Assembly: GCA_023415935.1 (NCBI GenBank)
Contig: JAEZIX010000049.1
Span: 1-50,781 of the forward strand
Direction: 5' to 3'
Length of the DNA: 50,781 nucleotides
DNA from: Cyanobacteria bacterium OH_CDB_20
GTDB taxonomy: Bacteria; Cyanobacteriota; Vampirovibrionia; Gastranaerophilales; Gastranaerophilaceae
The first letter of the stretch is position 1; the number at the start of each line of letters is the position of its first letter. The position numbers and the translations under genes are program-made. Below the pieces are notes generated by a model. That model was given only the letters and a program-made list of their open reading frames with translations, made no database searches and had not been told where the DNA came from. Below, piece by piece: positions 17,534-27,003 of the stretch.

Positions 17534-18703
17534 ATGAATATGTGTTCATTAGAATTAAAGTTACCTAAAAATGGAAAAGCAACCACCAGTGGTTCAAGCA
17601 ATCCAAGTTCAACAGGGAAAACTTCTTCTGGGAGAACTCTACCTAAAAATACAGTTACAAAAACTTGCGGAAAAGAAACACTTGATTACTTGCTAAGTAG
17701 CAGCTTGTTTAAAGATGATGATCTAGATAGTAGAAGAGACTTAACAGATTGTAAAATTAACCAATTTTGGAATAACCAGGAATGGAAAGTCACAGCGGAC
17801 ACCAACGAAGATGGCACAATGGAAGAAGTAAATCTTTCCGATGCGATTGCCGATTCATTCGATAGTGAACTTGATTTATATATACAAGATGAATTTCAAA
17901 AGATATTGAAAAAATATGGAACCAAAATGAAAGGCTTCCTCTGTCCTGAAGCAATAGCAGAGCTTAAAGCTAAAGGTATTCAAGTTGATTCAGTCGGTGA
18001 CGAACAAGCAGAAACACAGTTCAGTAAGAGAGTTTATTCGTTCTCACTTGTCGACAAAGACGGTAACGTACTGGTTGATGAGAACGGCAAAAAGGGAAGC
18101 ATTCTTTTTGCAGACTGTATTATCCCAGACGGGTATGCACAAGGCGCAGAAGTCAATTTATCAAGTATATTAGACGTAATGGGCAAAGATTGTCTTTCAA
18201 AAGCAGACTTTATTGGTCACGAAGACGAATATTATAAATTACTTGAAGAAGTTGGAGCAAACGTACAGGCAGGAAAATACGGATCCAGCGGAAAAATCAA
18301 CGATATATATGGAAAGACAATGGACATACAAACAGCTTGGGAGGCAATCGGTAAAGCCGGTGCTAGTGCCCTTGGTATGCAGGGAGGACAAGGCTCATAC
18401 GCGGGTACCGATGGACAAGTCCATACATATAGTTACGATGAAAGCACAACGTCAAAAGATGAGGCGTTAGCAAAAGCTCAAAAAGAAGAAGATCTTAAAA
18501 ACGCAACAAAAGAAGAAAAAGAAACATACAAAAATGCAAAATCAGCATATGATGCAAAATACTCTAGCCTTAAGGCTTCATACAAAACCGAAAAAGGTTC
18601 GGAAGCAAAAGGTTCTGACCTTAGAGGTATAGAAACAAAGGCTAAGGATTATGTAAGAAGCCAATTCGGTGACGACGCTGTTGACGCATTAGATAGCCAA
18701 TAG
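17534..18703 (+). CDS. Unknown protein with calcium-loop motif (paralogue 1)
   Basis: A 389-residue protein of no recognised family, clearly homologous to the protein at 32266-33288. The shared core includes FDSELDLYIQ, VYSFSLVDKDGNVL and IPDGYAQGAE. A calcium-loop-like motif is visible at Asp89-Asn91-Asp93-Gly94 followed by VNLSDAI, reminiscent of EF-hand/dockerin loops with an insertion. The N-terminus is Ser/Thr/Gly-rich with no Sec signal; the C-terminal 100 residues are a charged coiled-coil-like region. The RBS is weak (GAAAG). It is a single gene with an AT-rich promoter resembling that of its paralogue. Confidence 0.75.
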   Translation: MNMCSLELKLPKNGKATTSGSSNPSSTGKTSSGRTLPKNTVTKTCGKETLDYLLSSSLFKDDDLDSRRDLTDCKINQFWNNQEWKVTADTNEDGTMEEVNLSDAIADSFDSELDLYIQDEFQKILKKYGTKMKGFLCPEAIAELKAKGIQVDSVGDEQAETQFSKRVYSFSLVDKDGNVLVDENGKKGSILFADCIIPDGYAQGAEVNLSSILDVMGKDCLSKADFIGHEDEYYKLLEEVGANVQAGKYGSSGKINDIYGKTMDIQTAWEAIGKAGASALGMQGGQGSYAGTDGQVHTYSYDESTTSKDEALAKAQKEEDLKNATKEEKETYKNAKSAYDAKYSSLKASYKTEKGSEAKGSDLRGIETKAKDYVRSQFGDDAVDALDSQ

Positions 18704-18754
18704 TCTAAAAATAAATATTATTAAATAACTGTTTTAAGCATTTTTTATCCATGG

Positions 18755-18760
18755 CATAAT
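18755..18760 (+). promoter_or_regulatory. Candidate -10 element for tcdA
   Basis: CATAAT stands 36 bases before the tcdA start, embedded in AGCATTTTTTATCCATGG-CATAAT. This closely matches the stretch before the acetyltransferase at 4814-4842. Confidence 0.4.
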
Positions 18761-18795
18761 ATTATTAACAACTAATTACAGGTGCCATATAAGAA

Positions 18796-19551
18796 ATGCT
18801 TAATCAGTTTTCTAGAACAGAACTTATATACGGAAAAGAAGCAATGGAAAAGCTCTACAATGCCAGAATAGCTATATTCGGGATAGGTGGAGTTGGAAGC
18901 TATACCGCTGAAGCATTAGCAAGAAGCGGAGTTAAAACCCTTGATTTGATTGATGACGATAAAGTTTGTATTACCAATATAAACAGGCAGCTTTTTGCAA
19001 CACACAAGACAGTCGGCAAATGCAAGGTTGACGTTGCAAAAGAAAGACTCCAAGAGATAAATCCAAATATAATAATCAATACTTATAAAACTTTTTATCT
19101 TCCTGAAACCGCTGATCAATTTGATTTTACAGAGTATGACTATGTAGTTGATGCAATTGATACTGTAAAAGGCAAAATAGAGCTTGTAATGAGAGCAAAT
19201 GAAGCTAAAACTCCTATCATAAGCGCAATGGGAGCAGGCAATAAGCTAAACGCAACCGCTTTCAAGGTATCAGACATATACAAAACAAAAGCATGTCCTT
19301 TAGCAAGAGTAATGAGACAAGAGCTTAAGAAAAGAAGAATTAAAAAATTAAAAGTTGTTTATTCAGAAGAAACTGCAATAAAACCTGTGGAAGATATGGC
19401 AATAAGCTGCAAAACTCAATGTGTATGCCCGCCGGGCACTGTTAGAAAATGTACTCACAGGAATCAGGTTCCGGGAAGTAACGCTTTTATACCGCCAATA
19501 GTAGGACTTATAATAGCTGGGGAAGTAATTAAAGACATTACCAATTCATAG
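18796..19551 (+). CDS. tcdA: tRNA threonylcarbamoyladenosine dehydratase TcdA (ThiF/E1-like)
   Basis: A 251-residue ThiF-family enzyme expected to cyclise N6-threonylcarbamoyladenosine (t6A to ct6A) in tRNAs, using ATP. Visible are the opening RTELIYGKEAMEKL, the nucleotide-binding IFGIGGVGSYTAEAL, NINRQL, and DAIDTVKGKIEL. A Cys-rich stretch (CKTQCVCPPGTVRKC) precedes the C-terminal VPGSNAFIPPIVG. Length and motifs fit TcdA better than ThiF/MoeB. The gene stands 16 bases before a membrane glycosyltransferase gene, probably by chance of compaction. Confidence 0.9.
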   Translation: MLNQFSRTELIYGKEAMEKLYNARIAIFGIGGVGSYTAEALARSGVKTLDLIDDDKVCITNINRQLFATHKTVGKCKVDVAKERLQEINPNIIINTYKTFYLPETADQFDFTEYDYVVDAIDTVKGKIELVMRANEAKTPIISAMGAGNKLNATAFKVSDIYKTKACPLARVMRQELKKRRIKKLKVVYSEETAIKPVEDMAISCKTQCVCPPGTVRKCTHRNQVPGSNAFIPPIVGLIIAGEVIKDITNS

Positions 19552-19567
19552 TCTTGATAAAAGCCAA

Positions 19568-21058
19568 ATGCACTTCTATAATAAAAATATGATAGAAAAG
19601 TTGCGTTTAAATAGTAATTTTTGGATTTTTGCCGCTATTGTTGCAATCTTAGCTGGGATTACGCTGAGAACTTTCGGCTGGCTCCAAGGTCATAGCTTTA
19701 ACCTTGACGAAGGAGACTTGATAGTCAATTTCAGAAACTTATCCTACCTTGGGTTATTTGGACCATTAGAGTTTGACGAGCAGGCACCACCATTTTTCCT
19801 TGTTATCGGGAAATTTTTATACTCAACATTTGGCTATAATGAAATAATCTTAAGGTCTGTTGGTTATATATCAAGCTGTTTGAGTTTATTTGTGTTCTTT
19901 TTCTTGTGCAAAAAAGTTTATAACAATAATTTTTCAGTATTTGCAGCTCTTTTGTTTATGTCTTTAAATCTAAGACTTATCTACCACGCTCAAACCTTTA
20001 AACAGTACTCTTCTGAGATGTTAATAGACTCACTTGCTGTCCTGATATTTTTAAATATAGATTGGGACAAAATTGACAAAAACAAAGCTGCTATATGGGG
20101 CTTAATTGCAGGATTGAGTTTCTGGGCATCATATTCAATAGTTTTCATAATTGGAGGACTATCTCTAACATATCTTGCAAGGTTTTTTATCCAAAAAAAC
20201 AAAGAGAAACTTAAATGTTTTGCATATTTTATAATTCCTGTTATTGCAAGCCTTGTGCTTTATCTTCAGGTCAATTTAGGGTTCGTGCTGCAAAACAAGA
20301 CCTTATATTCTTTTTGGCAAATTTACACGGGCTTTTTCCCGACTTCGTTAGCTCCTATTGAATACATCTGGAGGGATACAGCTTCTATAACATTAGCTGC
20401 AACTGCTTTATTAATCATCGGAAGTATTAGATTTTATAATGAAGATAAATACAAATTTTTTGCAATAGCTTCTCCAATATTGATGACACTTTTAGCATCC
20501 GCCCTTTTAATATATCCTTTTGGAGCAAGGCTTTTAGTATTTTTATTTCCATTTTTTATTATCCTTACAATAAAACCACTTGACTATATCGGGCTAAAAA
20601 ATAAACTATACTCATCAGCTGTAATAGCTTTATTCATTGTTTTTTGCGGATATCTTTTTTCTTCAGACTATAAAGAAATCATAAGGAATAAAGATTATTA
20701 TAAACAAAGCACTGGGCGAGAATTTATAAATATCTTAAAAAAACAAGATCTTAAAAAGGAAGAATATCTATATGTTGGAATTGATGCAAACCGCTCAATA
20801 AATTCGTACGATACAAATAAAGATATAATAGACACGATTTTTATACCAGAACATGTAATCTATGAAAAAAAATTCAGTCTAAACAGTTCCTTGGATAGAA
20901 TTCCAAAGAATGCAACTGTATATTTTTATCTTGCTGACTACATTTGGGATAGAGAATATTCAAAACATATTATGCCTTGGATAGACAAACATTGCACAAT
21001 TCTGGACAGAGTTGAAGAAAAAACAGGTACTTTTATAAAATGCAGGAATGATAAATAA
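19568..21058 (+). CDS. Polytopic glycosyltransferase (ArnT/PMT-like, GT39-type)
   Basis: A 496-residue inner-membrane protein with about 10-11 hydrophobic spans. The first periplasmic loop has the acidic LDEGDL and a later DEQAPPFFLV, the pattern of lipid-phosphate-sugar dependent glycosyltransferases (PMT_2/ArnT). The sugar donor would be an isoprenoid-phosphate sugar; the acceptor is unknown. The C-terminus is a soluble periplasmic domain of roughly 130 residues. The start at 19568 has no clear SD; an alternative ATG is at 19589. It ends eight bases from the next gene on the opposite strand. Confidence 0.8.
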   Translation: MHFYNKNMIEKLRLNSNFWIFAAIVAILAGITLRTFGWLQGHSFNLDEGDLIVNFRNLSYLGLFGPLEFDEQAPPFFLVIGKFLYSTFGYNEIILRSVGYISSCLSLFVFFFLCKKVYNNNFSVFAALLFMSLNLRLIYHAQTFKQYSSEMLIDSLAVLIFLNIDWDKIDKNKAAIWGLIAGLSFWASYSIVFIIGGLSLTYLARFFIQKNKEKLKCFAYFIIPVIASLVLYLQVNLGFVLQNKTLYSFWQIYTGFFPTSLAPIEYIWRDTASITLAATALLIIGSIRFYNEDKYKFFAIASPILMTLLASALLIYPFGARLLVFLFPFFIILTIKPLDYIGLKNKLYSSAVIALFIVFCGYLFSSDYKEIIRNKDYYKQSTGREFINILKKQDLKKEEYLYVGIDANRSINSYDTNKDIIDTIFIPEHVIYEKKFSLNSSLDRIPKNATVYFYLADYIWDREYSKHIMPWIDKHCTILDRVEEKTGTFIKCRNDK

Positions 21059-21066
21059 ACCTCAAA

Positions 21067-22602
21067 TTACTTTTTTGTATTCTCAATTTCAAGTCTTTTT
21101 ACAGGTAGAGTTTCAGACATAGGATAAGGTTCAAGCCTCATAATAAGTTCTTTGTGTTTGTTATTTTCAATCTGGACAGACCAATTTTGAAAATTGATAA
21201 TAAAGGAATTAATAAATATTAAAGTAAGAACAATATAGGCATAATACTTCTTAGAATTCTCGAGTAGAAACATTAAACTTGTTAATAGCGGCAAAATCCA
21301 CATTTGAGGAACATACCTTGCCCACCAAGCAAGTGGCATAAGAATAACAGTTAAAAAAACTGATAAAAATGCGCATAAAAAGAGCTTCTTATCGCTTTTT
21401 TCTCTAAACCTTATAAATGGTAAAAGTATTAAAGACAAAATGATAACTTCTACAAAAAAGTGCCCAAAACCGCTCAGTCTCATATCAGGATAGATAAAAG
21501 CAGCGCCTTTATAGCCAGAAAATGGAGTTTTGAGTTCATAATGCTTAGGGTGTTTAAAAAGCACAGAATCAAGCAGCGGATATGACGATAGTGATATAAA
21601 TATTTTCTCAAAGTGATTTTTATTTTCAAACCCTGCAGGAACATCAACAATATAAGAGTCAAAAGACTCAGCAAAAGACCCTTTTACGATTGGATAGAAC
21701 GGCGAGTTACCGTATTTTATGTTTGTTAAAATAGGGTTTACTGTAAATATAGCAATCAACAAAAATGAAAGAAAAATATTTTTAGCAAATGGTTTAGAAA
21801 AATAAAACGCAAGCCAAACCAGATACATAATCACTACAAAATAAAGACCGTTAGCCTTTGTACAAGCGAGCAAAACAGAGCTAATAATCATCACGGAAAA
21901 ATTATCTTTTAAGTCAGTATTTCTCGCATAATTTATCAAGGAAAACAAAAATATTAAAAACAAATAATAGACAACATCATCATTGTAATTAGTAAAAAAT
22001 TGGTAAATACAAACAGGATTATATACAAATAAAAAGGAAAGCACTGTGCAAGCGGGCTTTGATAGCTTCTCAAAAGCTGAAAGCGAATAAAATAGGTACA
22101 TAAAAGAAATAAGAGCAAAAATGCACTTTATAACCTTAATTATTTCGATTTTTCCAATTAAAGAATAAATGTTTGCCGCAAGAATCTCATATCCTTTCAT
22201 ATAACCTTCCATAAAAGTTAAAGAAGCCTTAAAGGTATAAGGCTGAGATTTTGAAAATTCATAAATCCTATCATATACAGGGTTCCAGCCCCATTTCAAA
22301 TTTATTATACATGCCTGATGATACCAACAGCCATCAAAAGAAAAATCCGTACATTTATACTGGATAAAACCTGTTATTAAAAGGAATAAGGTTATTGAGG
22401 CAAAAATATAAAAGATTTTATGGAGCGGAGTATTTTTTGATTTTAACCTTATAAAAAGAACCGAGGACGCAATGATAGAAGCTAAAATTGAATAGATGGG
22501 CGTTATAGTAAGATGAAACAAAAATCCTGCCGCTGACAATCCAAAGATAGCAAACAACAAAACCAGCAATGCTATTGATATATCGAGAAAAAGTTCTTTC
22601 AT
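21067..22602 (-). CDS. Polytopic membrane protein, glycosyltransferase-like
   Basis: A 511-residue inner-membrane protein with about 12 spans. The first large loop has FSFDGCWYHQACI, where an Asp preceding a hydrophobic helix resembles the catalytic loop of GT-C enzymes. The remainder is unlike any family I can name. I chose ATG 22602; the open frame reaches 22752 but that would overlap the divergent gene. TATAAT lies only six bases before this ATG, so the mRNA may be leaderless. It is probably involved in cell-surface glycan assembly, given its neighbours. Confidence 0.7.
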   Translation of the reverse strand: MKELFLDISIALLVLLFAIFGLSAAGFLFHLTITPIYSILASIIASSVLFIRLKSKNTPLHKIFYIFASITLFLLITGFIQYKCTDFSFDGCWYHQACIINLKWGWNPVYDRIYEFSKSQPYTFKASLTFMEGYMKGYEILAANIYSLIGKIEIIKVIKCIFALISFMYLFYSLSAFEKLSKPACTVLSFLFVYNPVCIYQFFTNYNDDVVYYLFLIFLFSLINYARNTDLKDNFSVMIISSVLLACTKANGLYFVVIMYLVWLAFYFSKPFAKNIFLSFLLIAIFTVNPILTNIKYGNSPFYPIVKGSFAESFDSYIVDVPAGFENKNHFEKIFISLSSYPLLDSVLFKHPKHYELKTPFSGYKGAAFIYPDMRLSGFGHFFVEVIILSLILLPFIRFREKSDKKLFLCAFLSVFLTVILMPLAWWARYVPQMWILPLLTSLMFLLENSKKYYAYIVLTLIFINSFIINFQNWSVQIENNKHKELIMRLEPYPMSETLPVKRLEIENTKK

Positions 22603-22608
22603 AAAAAG

Positions 22609-22614
22609 ATTATA
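22609..22614 (-). promoter_or_regulatory. Candidate extended -10 giving a leaderless mRNA
   Basis: On the minus strand TGT-TATAAT ends six bases before the ATG at 22602, with a TTCATA hexamer 18 bases upstream as a weak -35. Transcription would start at or next to the A of ATG. No SD is present. Confidence 0.5.
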
Positions 22615-22660
22615 ACACGCAGTATACAAACTTATGAACAGAGTATAAAATGTAAATAAG

Positions 22661-24499
22661 ATGGAAAATAAATCATTAAAGAAACAAGATTTAATAGCAC
22701 TAGCAATAATTTTTTGTGTATTCACATTTTTGCTGATTATGCAGTGGGGCAAATGGGGAAATCCTTTTGTTGACAGCAGCAGAGAGATTTACATACCAAC
22801 TCTTATCCTGCAAGGAAAAGTGCTTTATAAAGATATACTTAACCTATACGGTCCAATGTCATACCAGCTTAACGCATTACTATTCTGGCTTTTCGGAGTC
22901 AACGTAAATGTTTTGTACGCAGGAGGTGTAATATCTTCCGTTATAATAATTTTGTCAGCCTATTTCACATCAAGAACAATCGCATCACCTTTTGCAAGTT
23001 TTATAGCAACATTTACTCCAATGTGCGTACTTATGTTCAGGGTCAAATGTATTTGTACTTCAAATTACTTTTTTCCTTACGCTTTTGCAATAATATATTC
23101 ATTTGCAGCACTTATGGCAGCATTATTGTTTTTCGTATATTACTTAAAAGACAAAAAACCGCATTACCTTTATTTATCTTCAATTTCAATAGGGATTTCA
23201 ATTGCAGCAAAACTTGATTATGCATTTTTTGCCTTATTTATACTTGCTGCTCTTTTTATCGGCAAAAAAATCAACATAAAAGAAAAAATAACAAACATAT
23301 TTTTAATTCTTTTTCCTGCAGTTATATGCTGGTCAATATTGTTTTTTCAAGGCGTGAGGATTTCTGACATAAAAGAAATAATAAATTTCGGAATAAGTTT
23401 TTCGAATGCTCCTAGCGTTCAGTTTTTTAATCAAGTAATTCTCGGACAATACCCGTCATTTATGGTTTTCAAAATGTCTGCCGAGTTTTTTGCATATTTT
23501 TGCATATACTTTGCAATATTTGTATTAGCAGCAATACTTTTATTTTTCGGTTGGAAAAAATCAGAAAAAATTGCTTATAAAGTACTTTTCTCTGCAATCA
23601 TAGCTTATCCACTATATCAACTTATTAGCCTTCTTGCTCAAAGTATGCACAAGAAATTACTTCTCTACCTTGATTTTGCCTGGGCATCTTACTTTATATT
23701 ATTTATTCTGTTTACGCATTTAACAGTGGAATTTATTTTAAACAAAAAAACACTCAAAGAATTATCATTCAAAAGCAAATTGTTTATCTTAATTATAACC
23801 GTAGGACTTTTATCTATGCATAGGACTTTCTTCCTTGTTTGCATAGGTTTTGTCGGAAACTATTCAGGATTCTTGTATTTTATAATAGCAATTATTTATT
23901 TTATGGAATTTTTACCTGAAATACTTATTCCTAAATACCTGAAATTTGATATTAATATTTGGAAAAAGGTTGTTGCAGTATCTTTTATAATAATGTCTCT
24001 TTGTTATTTATCCACGTACCACAGCGAAGAAAGGCATTTCTTGTACAAATTTAAAAATATAAGAGGAAGCTGGTATACAAACGACGATATGGGGCATATA
24101 ATAGATAAATTAGCCGATTATACAAAAGCAAATATCAAACCTGATAAGACGATTTTAATGCTCCCCGAGGGGCCTATTATAAATATAATGACCCAAAATC
24201 CGTCACATCCTAGATTCTACTCATTAATACCTCATATGACAGAATCTTTTGGCGAGGATAACGTTGTCACAGAACTTTGTAAGAATAAACCTGATTATAT
24301 CTTTGTTAATAACCTTCCGAATATACCCTATAAAGCAAATGAATTTGGTAAAAAATATATGTTAAAATTATATAACTTTGTAGATGATAATTATGATTTA
24401 ATAATGGTATTTCCCGAAAAAAATTATAAATATAAAGAAGAATGGCTTGAAAAATGGAACTTTAACATCAAAGTTTATAAGCTAAAAGCCAATAAATAG
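22661..24499 (+). CDS. Polytopic membrane glycosyltransferase-like protein
   Basis: A 612-residue inner-membrane protein with roughly 10-12 spans. The first loop reads PFVDSSREIYIPTLILQG, then VLYKDILNLYGPMSY, a pattern seen in GT-C membrane glycosyltransferases of the PMT_2 type (Asp in the first loop as catalytic base). The last 130 residues form a soluble domain. No SD is visible before the ATG; TATAAA at 22644-22649 lies 11 bases upstream. It precedes two SGNH-like genes by 22 bases, probably as one operon. The exact sugar transferred cannot be inferred. Confidence 0.75.
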   Translation: MENKSLKKQDLIALAIIFCVFTFLLIMQWGKWGNPFVDSSREIYIPTLILQGKVLYKDILNLYGPMSYQLNALLFWLFGVNVNVLYAGGVISSVIIILSAYFTSRTIASPFASFIATFTPMCVLMFRVKCICTSNYFFPYAFAIIYSFAALMAALLFFVYYLKDKKPHYLYLSSISIGISIAAKLDYAFFALFILAALFIGKKINIKEKITNIFLILFPAVICWSILFFQGVRISDIKEIINFGISFSNAPSVQFFNQVILGQYPSFMVFKMSAEFFAYFCIYFAIFVLAAILLFFGWKKSEKIAYKVLFSAIIAYPLYQLISLLAQSMHKKLLLYLDFAWASYFILFILFTHLTVEFILNKKTLKELSFKSKLFILIITVGLLSMHRTFFLVCIGFVGNYSGFLYFIIAIIYFMEFLPEILIPKYLKFDINIWKKVVAVSFIIMSLCYLSTYHSEERHFLYKFKNIRGSWYTNDDMGHIIDKLADYTKANIKPDKTILMLPEGPIINIMTQNPSHPRFYSLIPHMTESFGEDNVVTELCKNKPDYIFVNNLPNIPYKANEFGKKYMLKLYNFVDDNYDLIMVFPEKNYKYKEEWLEKWNFNIKVYKLKANK

Positions 24500-24521
24500 A
24501 ACGAAACAAAAGGGTAGAATT

Positions 24522-25481
24522 ATGAATAAAAAAACTAAAATGGTTTTGCTAACCAATATAATTTTATTTATTGTTTTACTTTTATGTGCCGAATTTTCTT
24601 TTTATAAATTGTACTGCAAAGGTGTTGAGCCTCTTCTTATAAATCATCAAAGAATAACAAATCAAAAACTCAAAATAAAATATTCATACCCAGTTCTATT
24701 TAACATAGATGATTATAAAAATGGATTTAGAGAAATAAAAGGAAGTAAACCTTCTCAACCACCTATATTATTGGTGGGAGCCTCTTACACTTCAGGACAC
24801 AATTTAGAAAAAAATCAAAGATTAGACTATAAACTATCAAAGTTAACGGGTAGAACCGTTTACACAAAAGCAATCGATGGAACAGGACCTCAATCTTTAT
24901 ATTATCTTTTTAAAAACACTGACATAAAAAAAGAGATTCCTGATATTGGTTTTATTATCTATCCTTTTGTTCCAAGCCATATTTATAAACCATACGAATA
25001 CTCTCTGTCATACTTATCAACCCGCTTAAATATCAGATACAAAGACAAAAACGGAAAACTTGAGGAAATAAAACCTCTATTCCCAATACTGTATTCATCT
25101 TTCACGGTTAAAATGGCTCAAAACTACCTGAGAGACGCTGAGACCTCCGCTTTGATAAAGGAAGGAAAACAATACAACTTATTCAATACCATTATGGATA
25201 ATACAATTCAGACAACAAAAAAAGATTTTCCTAATTCTAAATTCATAATCCTTGAATATCCAGATCCTGACTTTGGCATATTAGAAAGCCATAAAATAGC
25301 AAAAATTCCGCAAAAAGAAAGAGAATACCTTGAAAAATTAGGTTTCATCTACATAAACGCAAATGAACTTACAGGAAAAAATATCGGTACACTAGAGTAC
25401 CGCTCAGATGACAAAGATCACCCTAACGAAAAAGCCTGGAATGAAATTGTACCAAGACTTGTAAAAAAACTAAATCTATAA
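24522..25481 (+). CDS. Membrane-anchored SGNH-hydrolase-like protein 1
   Basis: A 319-residue protein with one N-terminal transmembrane helix and an extracytoplasmic SGNH/GDSL-like domain. The nucleophile region is PPILLVGASYTSGHNL; the C-terminal catalytic block is DDKDHPNEKAW, giving a D-x-x-H pair. Members of this fold remove or transfer O-acyl groups on polysaccharides and lipids. It is a tandem paralogue of the next gene (same layout and order of motifs). Context with membrane glycosyltransferases suggests O-acylation or deacylation of a surface glycan. SD AAGGG precedes the ATG. Confidence 0.72.
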   Translation: MNKKTKMVLLTNIILFIVLLLCAEFSFYKLYCKGVEPLLINHQRITNQKLKIKYSYPVLFNIDDYKNGFREIKGSKPSQPPILLVGASYTSGHNLEKNQRLDYKLSKLTGRTVYTKAIDGTGPQSLYYLFKNTDIKKEIPDIGFIIYPFVPSHIYKPYEYSLSYLSTRLNIRYKDKNGKLEEIKPLFPILYSSFTVKMAQNYLRDAETSALIKEGKQYNLFNTIMDNTIQTTKKDFPNSKFIILEYPDPDFGILESHKIAKIPQKEREYLEKLGFIYINANELTGKNIGTLEYRSDDKDHPNEKAWNEIVPRLVKKLNL

Positions 25482-25501
25482 ACATATAGCAAGAGACTGA
25501 T

Positions 25502-26500
25502 ATGAACAGCAAAATAGTTAAAATAATTCTAATTAATGCATTAATATTTATATTAATATTTTTTGTTGCAGAATATATTTGCTACAAGTCAATCTTTGTA
25601 TCTAGACTTCTTGACATCCCTGACTATAAAAAGTTCGATAAAGTTGAAAAAGAATATATTGTTGATAATCATCTTTATACAAACTATGAACAGCCAAACT
25701 CAAAGAATAGACTCACTTTCGAAAATGATGGCAGATCACTTGTCGGAAAAGACTACAAGAAAAGCCCAATCTTACTTCTTGGATGCTCTTATACATACGG
25801 CCTTGGACTAACTAAAGAAGAAACGTTTGGCTATCAACTTTCCCAATACACAAAAAGGCCGGTTCTCAACTGGGGATGGAAAACAGAAGGCGCCGATTAC
25901 TCTTTTCTTCAGCTAAAACAAAAAGAAAATATTGATAAATTATCTAAAAACCCTCCTCAATATGTTATTTACACATATATGTACGATCACCTTGATCGCT
26001 TGATAAGCAAAAATAGGCAATACCGCTGGTATTATCTAAGAAAATACGGCATTATTGACAACCAAAAATATACCTCATTTGATAACCTTTATACGGTATT
26101 AGCATTTAAAAACAAAATATTTGAAAATTCCCTTTATAAAGGAAATATATATGAAAATCTGCTAGATTTTGATATCAACATAATCAAAGCAATGAAAAAA
26201 GAGACTCAAAAATTGGCGCCTGACAGCAAGTTTGTAATTTTAATATACTCAGATAATTATGACGTTATGAAAGAAAATAAAAAGGCTGTTCCATTTAAAG
26301 AATATAACACCTTGAACTCTCCAAAGTGGAAAGAACTTGAAAAAGAAGGATCTATTGTAATATCGACAAAAGAATTATTAGGCAGGGAAATGAACAAAGA
26401 ATCAGATATCATAAAAGATGACTATACACTTACTTTGCACCCTTCAGCTGAAATATGGCATCAAATTGTAATTAAATTATCCAAAAAACTTGATTTATAG
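25502..26500 (+). CDS. Membrane-anchored SGNH-hydrolase-like protein 2
   Basis: A 332-residue paralogue of the protein just upstream (20-base gap). It has one N-terminal transmembrane helix, then SPILLLGCSYTYGLGL with the nucleophile Ser in GCSYT, and near the end the His-containing LTLHPSAEIW. The acidic partner of the D-x-x-H motif is not at the usual spacing here (sequence DDYTLTLHPS), so the active site may differ from its neighbour. Duplication followed by divergence looks likely. Role as for the upstream gene. Confidence 0.7.
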   Translation: MNSKIVKIILINALIFILIFFVAEYICYKSIFVSRLLDIPDYKKFDKVEKEYIVDNHLYTNYEQPNSKNRLTFENDGRSLVGKDYKKSPILLLGCSYTYGLGLTKEETFGYQLSQYTKRPVLNWGWKTEGADYSFLQLKQKENIDKLSKNPPQYVIYTYMYDHLDRLISKNRQYRWYYLRKYGIIDNQKYTSFDNLYTVLAFKNKIFENSLYKGNIYENLLDFDINIIKAMKKETQKLAPDSKFVILIYSDNYDVMKENKKAVPFKEYNTLNSPKWKELEKEGSIVISTKELLGREMNKESDIIKDDYTLTLHPSAEIWHQIVIKLSKKLDL

Positions 26501-26562
26501 CTAACAAATATTTTCTTTTTAAGGTTTTATAATAGCCATATTAATCTGGAGCAAAAGAGAAT

Positions 26563-27003
26563 ATGAGAATTTCACCCGTAAGTTATAACAGCTACCAAAG
26601 GCCTAAAAGCAAACCTGTTGCATCAAAAGGATGGGGAGTAGATTTAAAAAAATCACTTGGTATTAAGTTGAATTCTGATGAAGCCATAGTTGAAAACCTT
26701 GTAAAAAAATATCCAGATAAGGCCAAATATATAAGATATACTCTTGCTTGGGAGATTCCAGAAGTTGTTCTACGTACTGGAGTTTATGGATTAAAAAAGG
26801 TTGCGGAAAAAAGCCAAAAAGACAAAGAAGACGTAATAGACATATTACAAAATCTTGCTATTGTAGCAAATAAGAGATCTAAAAGTACAAATCTTTTATA
26901 TGGAAAAATAGGGGACGAAGAGGACTACCCAGGTATTATAACTGTGCTAGAAGAACTCACCGGTGAAAAAGTTGATATTGACAAATTAGTTGGTGGAATT
27001 TAG
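26563..27003 (+). CDS. Unknown 146-residue protein, lineage-type N-terminus
   Basis: I do not recognise a family. It opens with MRISPVSYNSYQRPKSKP, a short ISPVSYN-type leader I associate with Gastranaerophilales, followed by a helical, charged region with no membrane span, Cys cluster or repeats. SD GGAG lies upstream, and TATAAT (26528-26533) is a possible -10. Its 3' end overlaps the convergent gene on the minus strand by 18 bases. Confidence 0.6.
   Translation: MRISPVSYNSYQRPKSKPVASKGWGVDLKKSLGIKLNSDEAIVENLVKKYPDKAKYIRYTLAWEIPEVVLRTGVYGLKKVAEKSQKDKEDVIDILQNLAIVANKRSKSTNLLYGKIGDEEDYPGIITVLEELTGEKVDIDKLVGGI

Noticed and set aside
22603..22752. N-terminal extension of the minus-strand membrane protein
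   Set aside because: It would overlap the start of the divergent gene at 22661 and remove the TATAAT promoter; ATG 22602 opens directly on a hydrophobic span.
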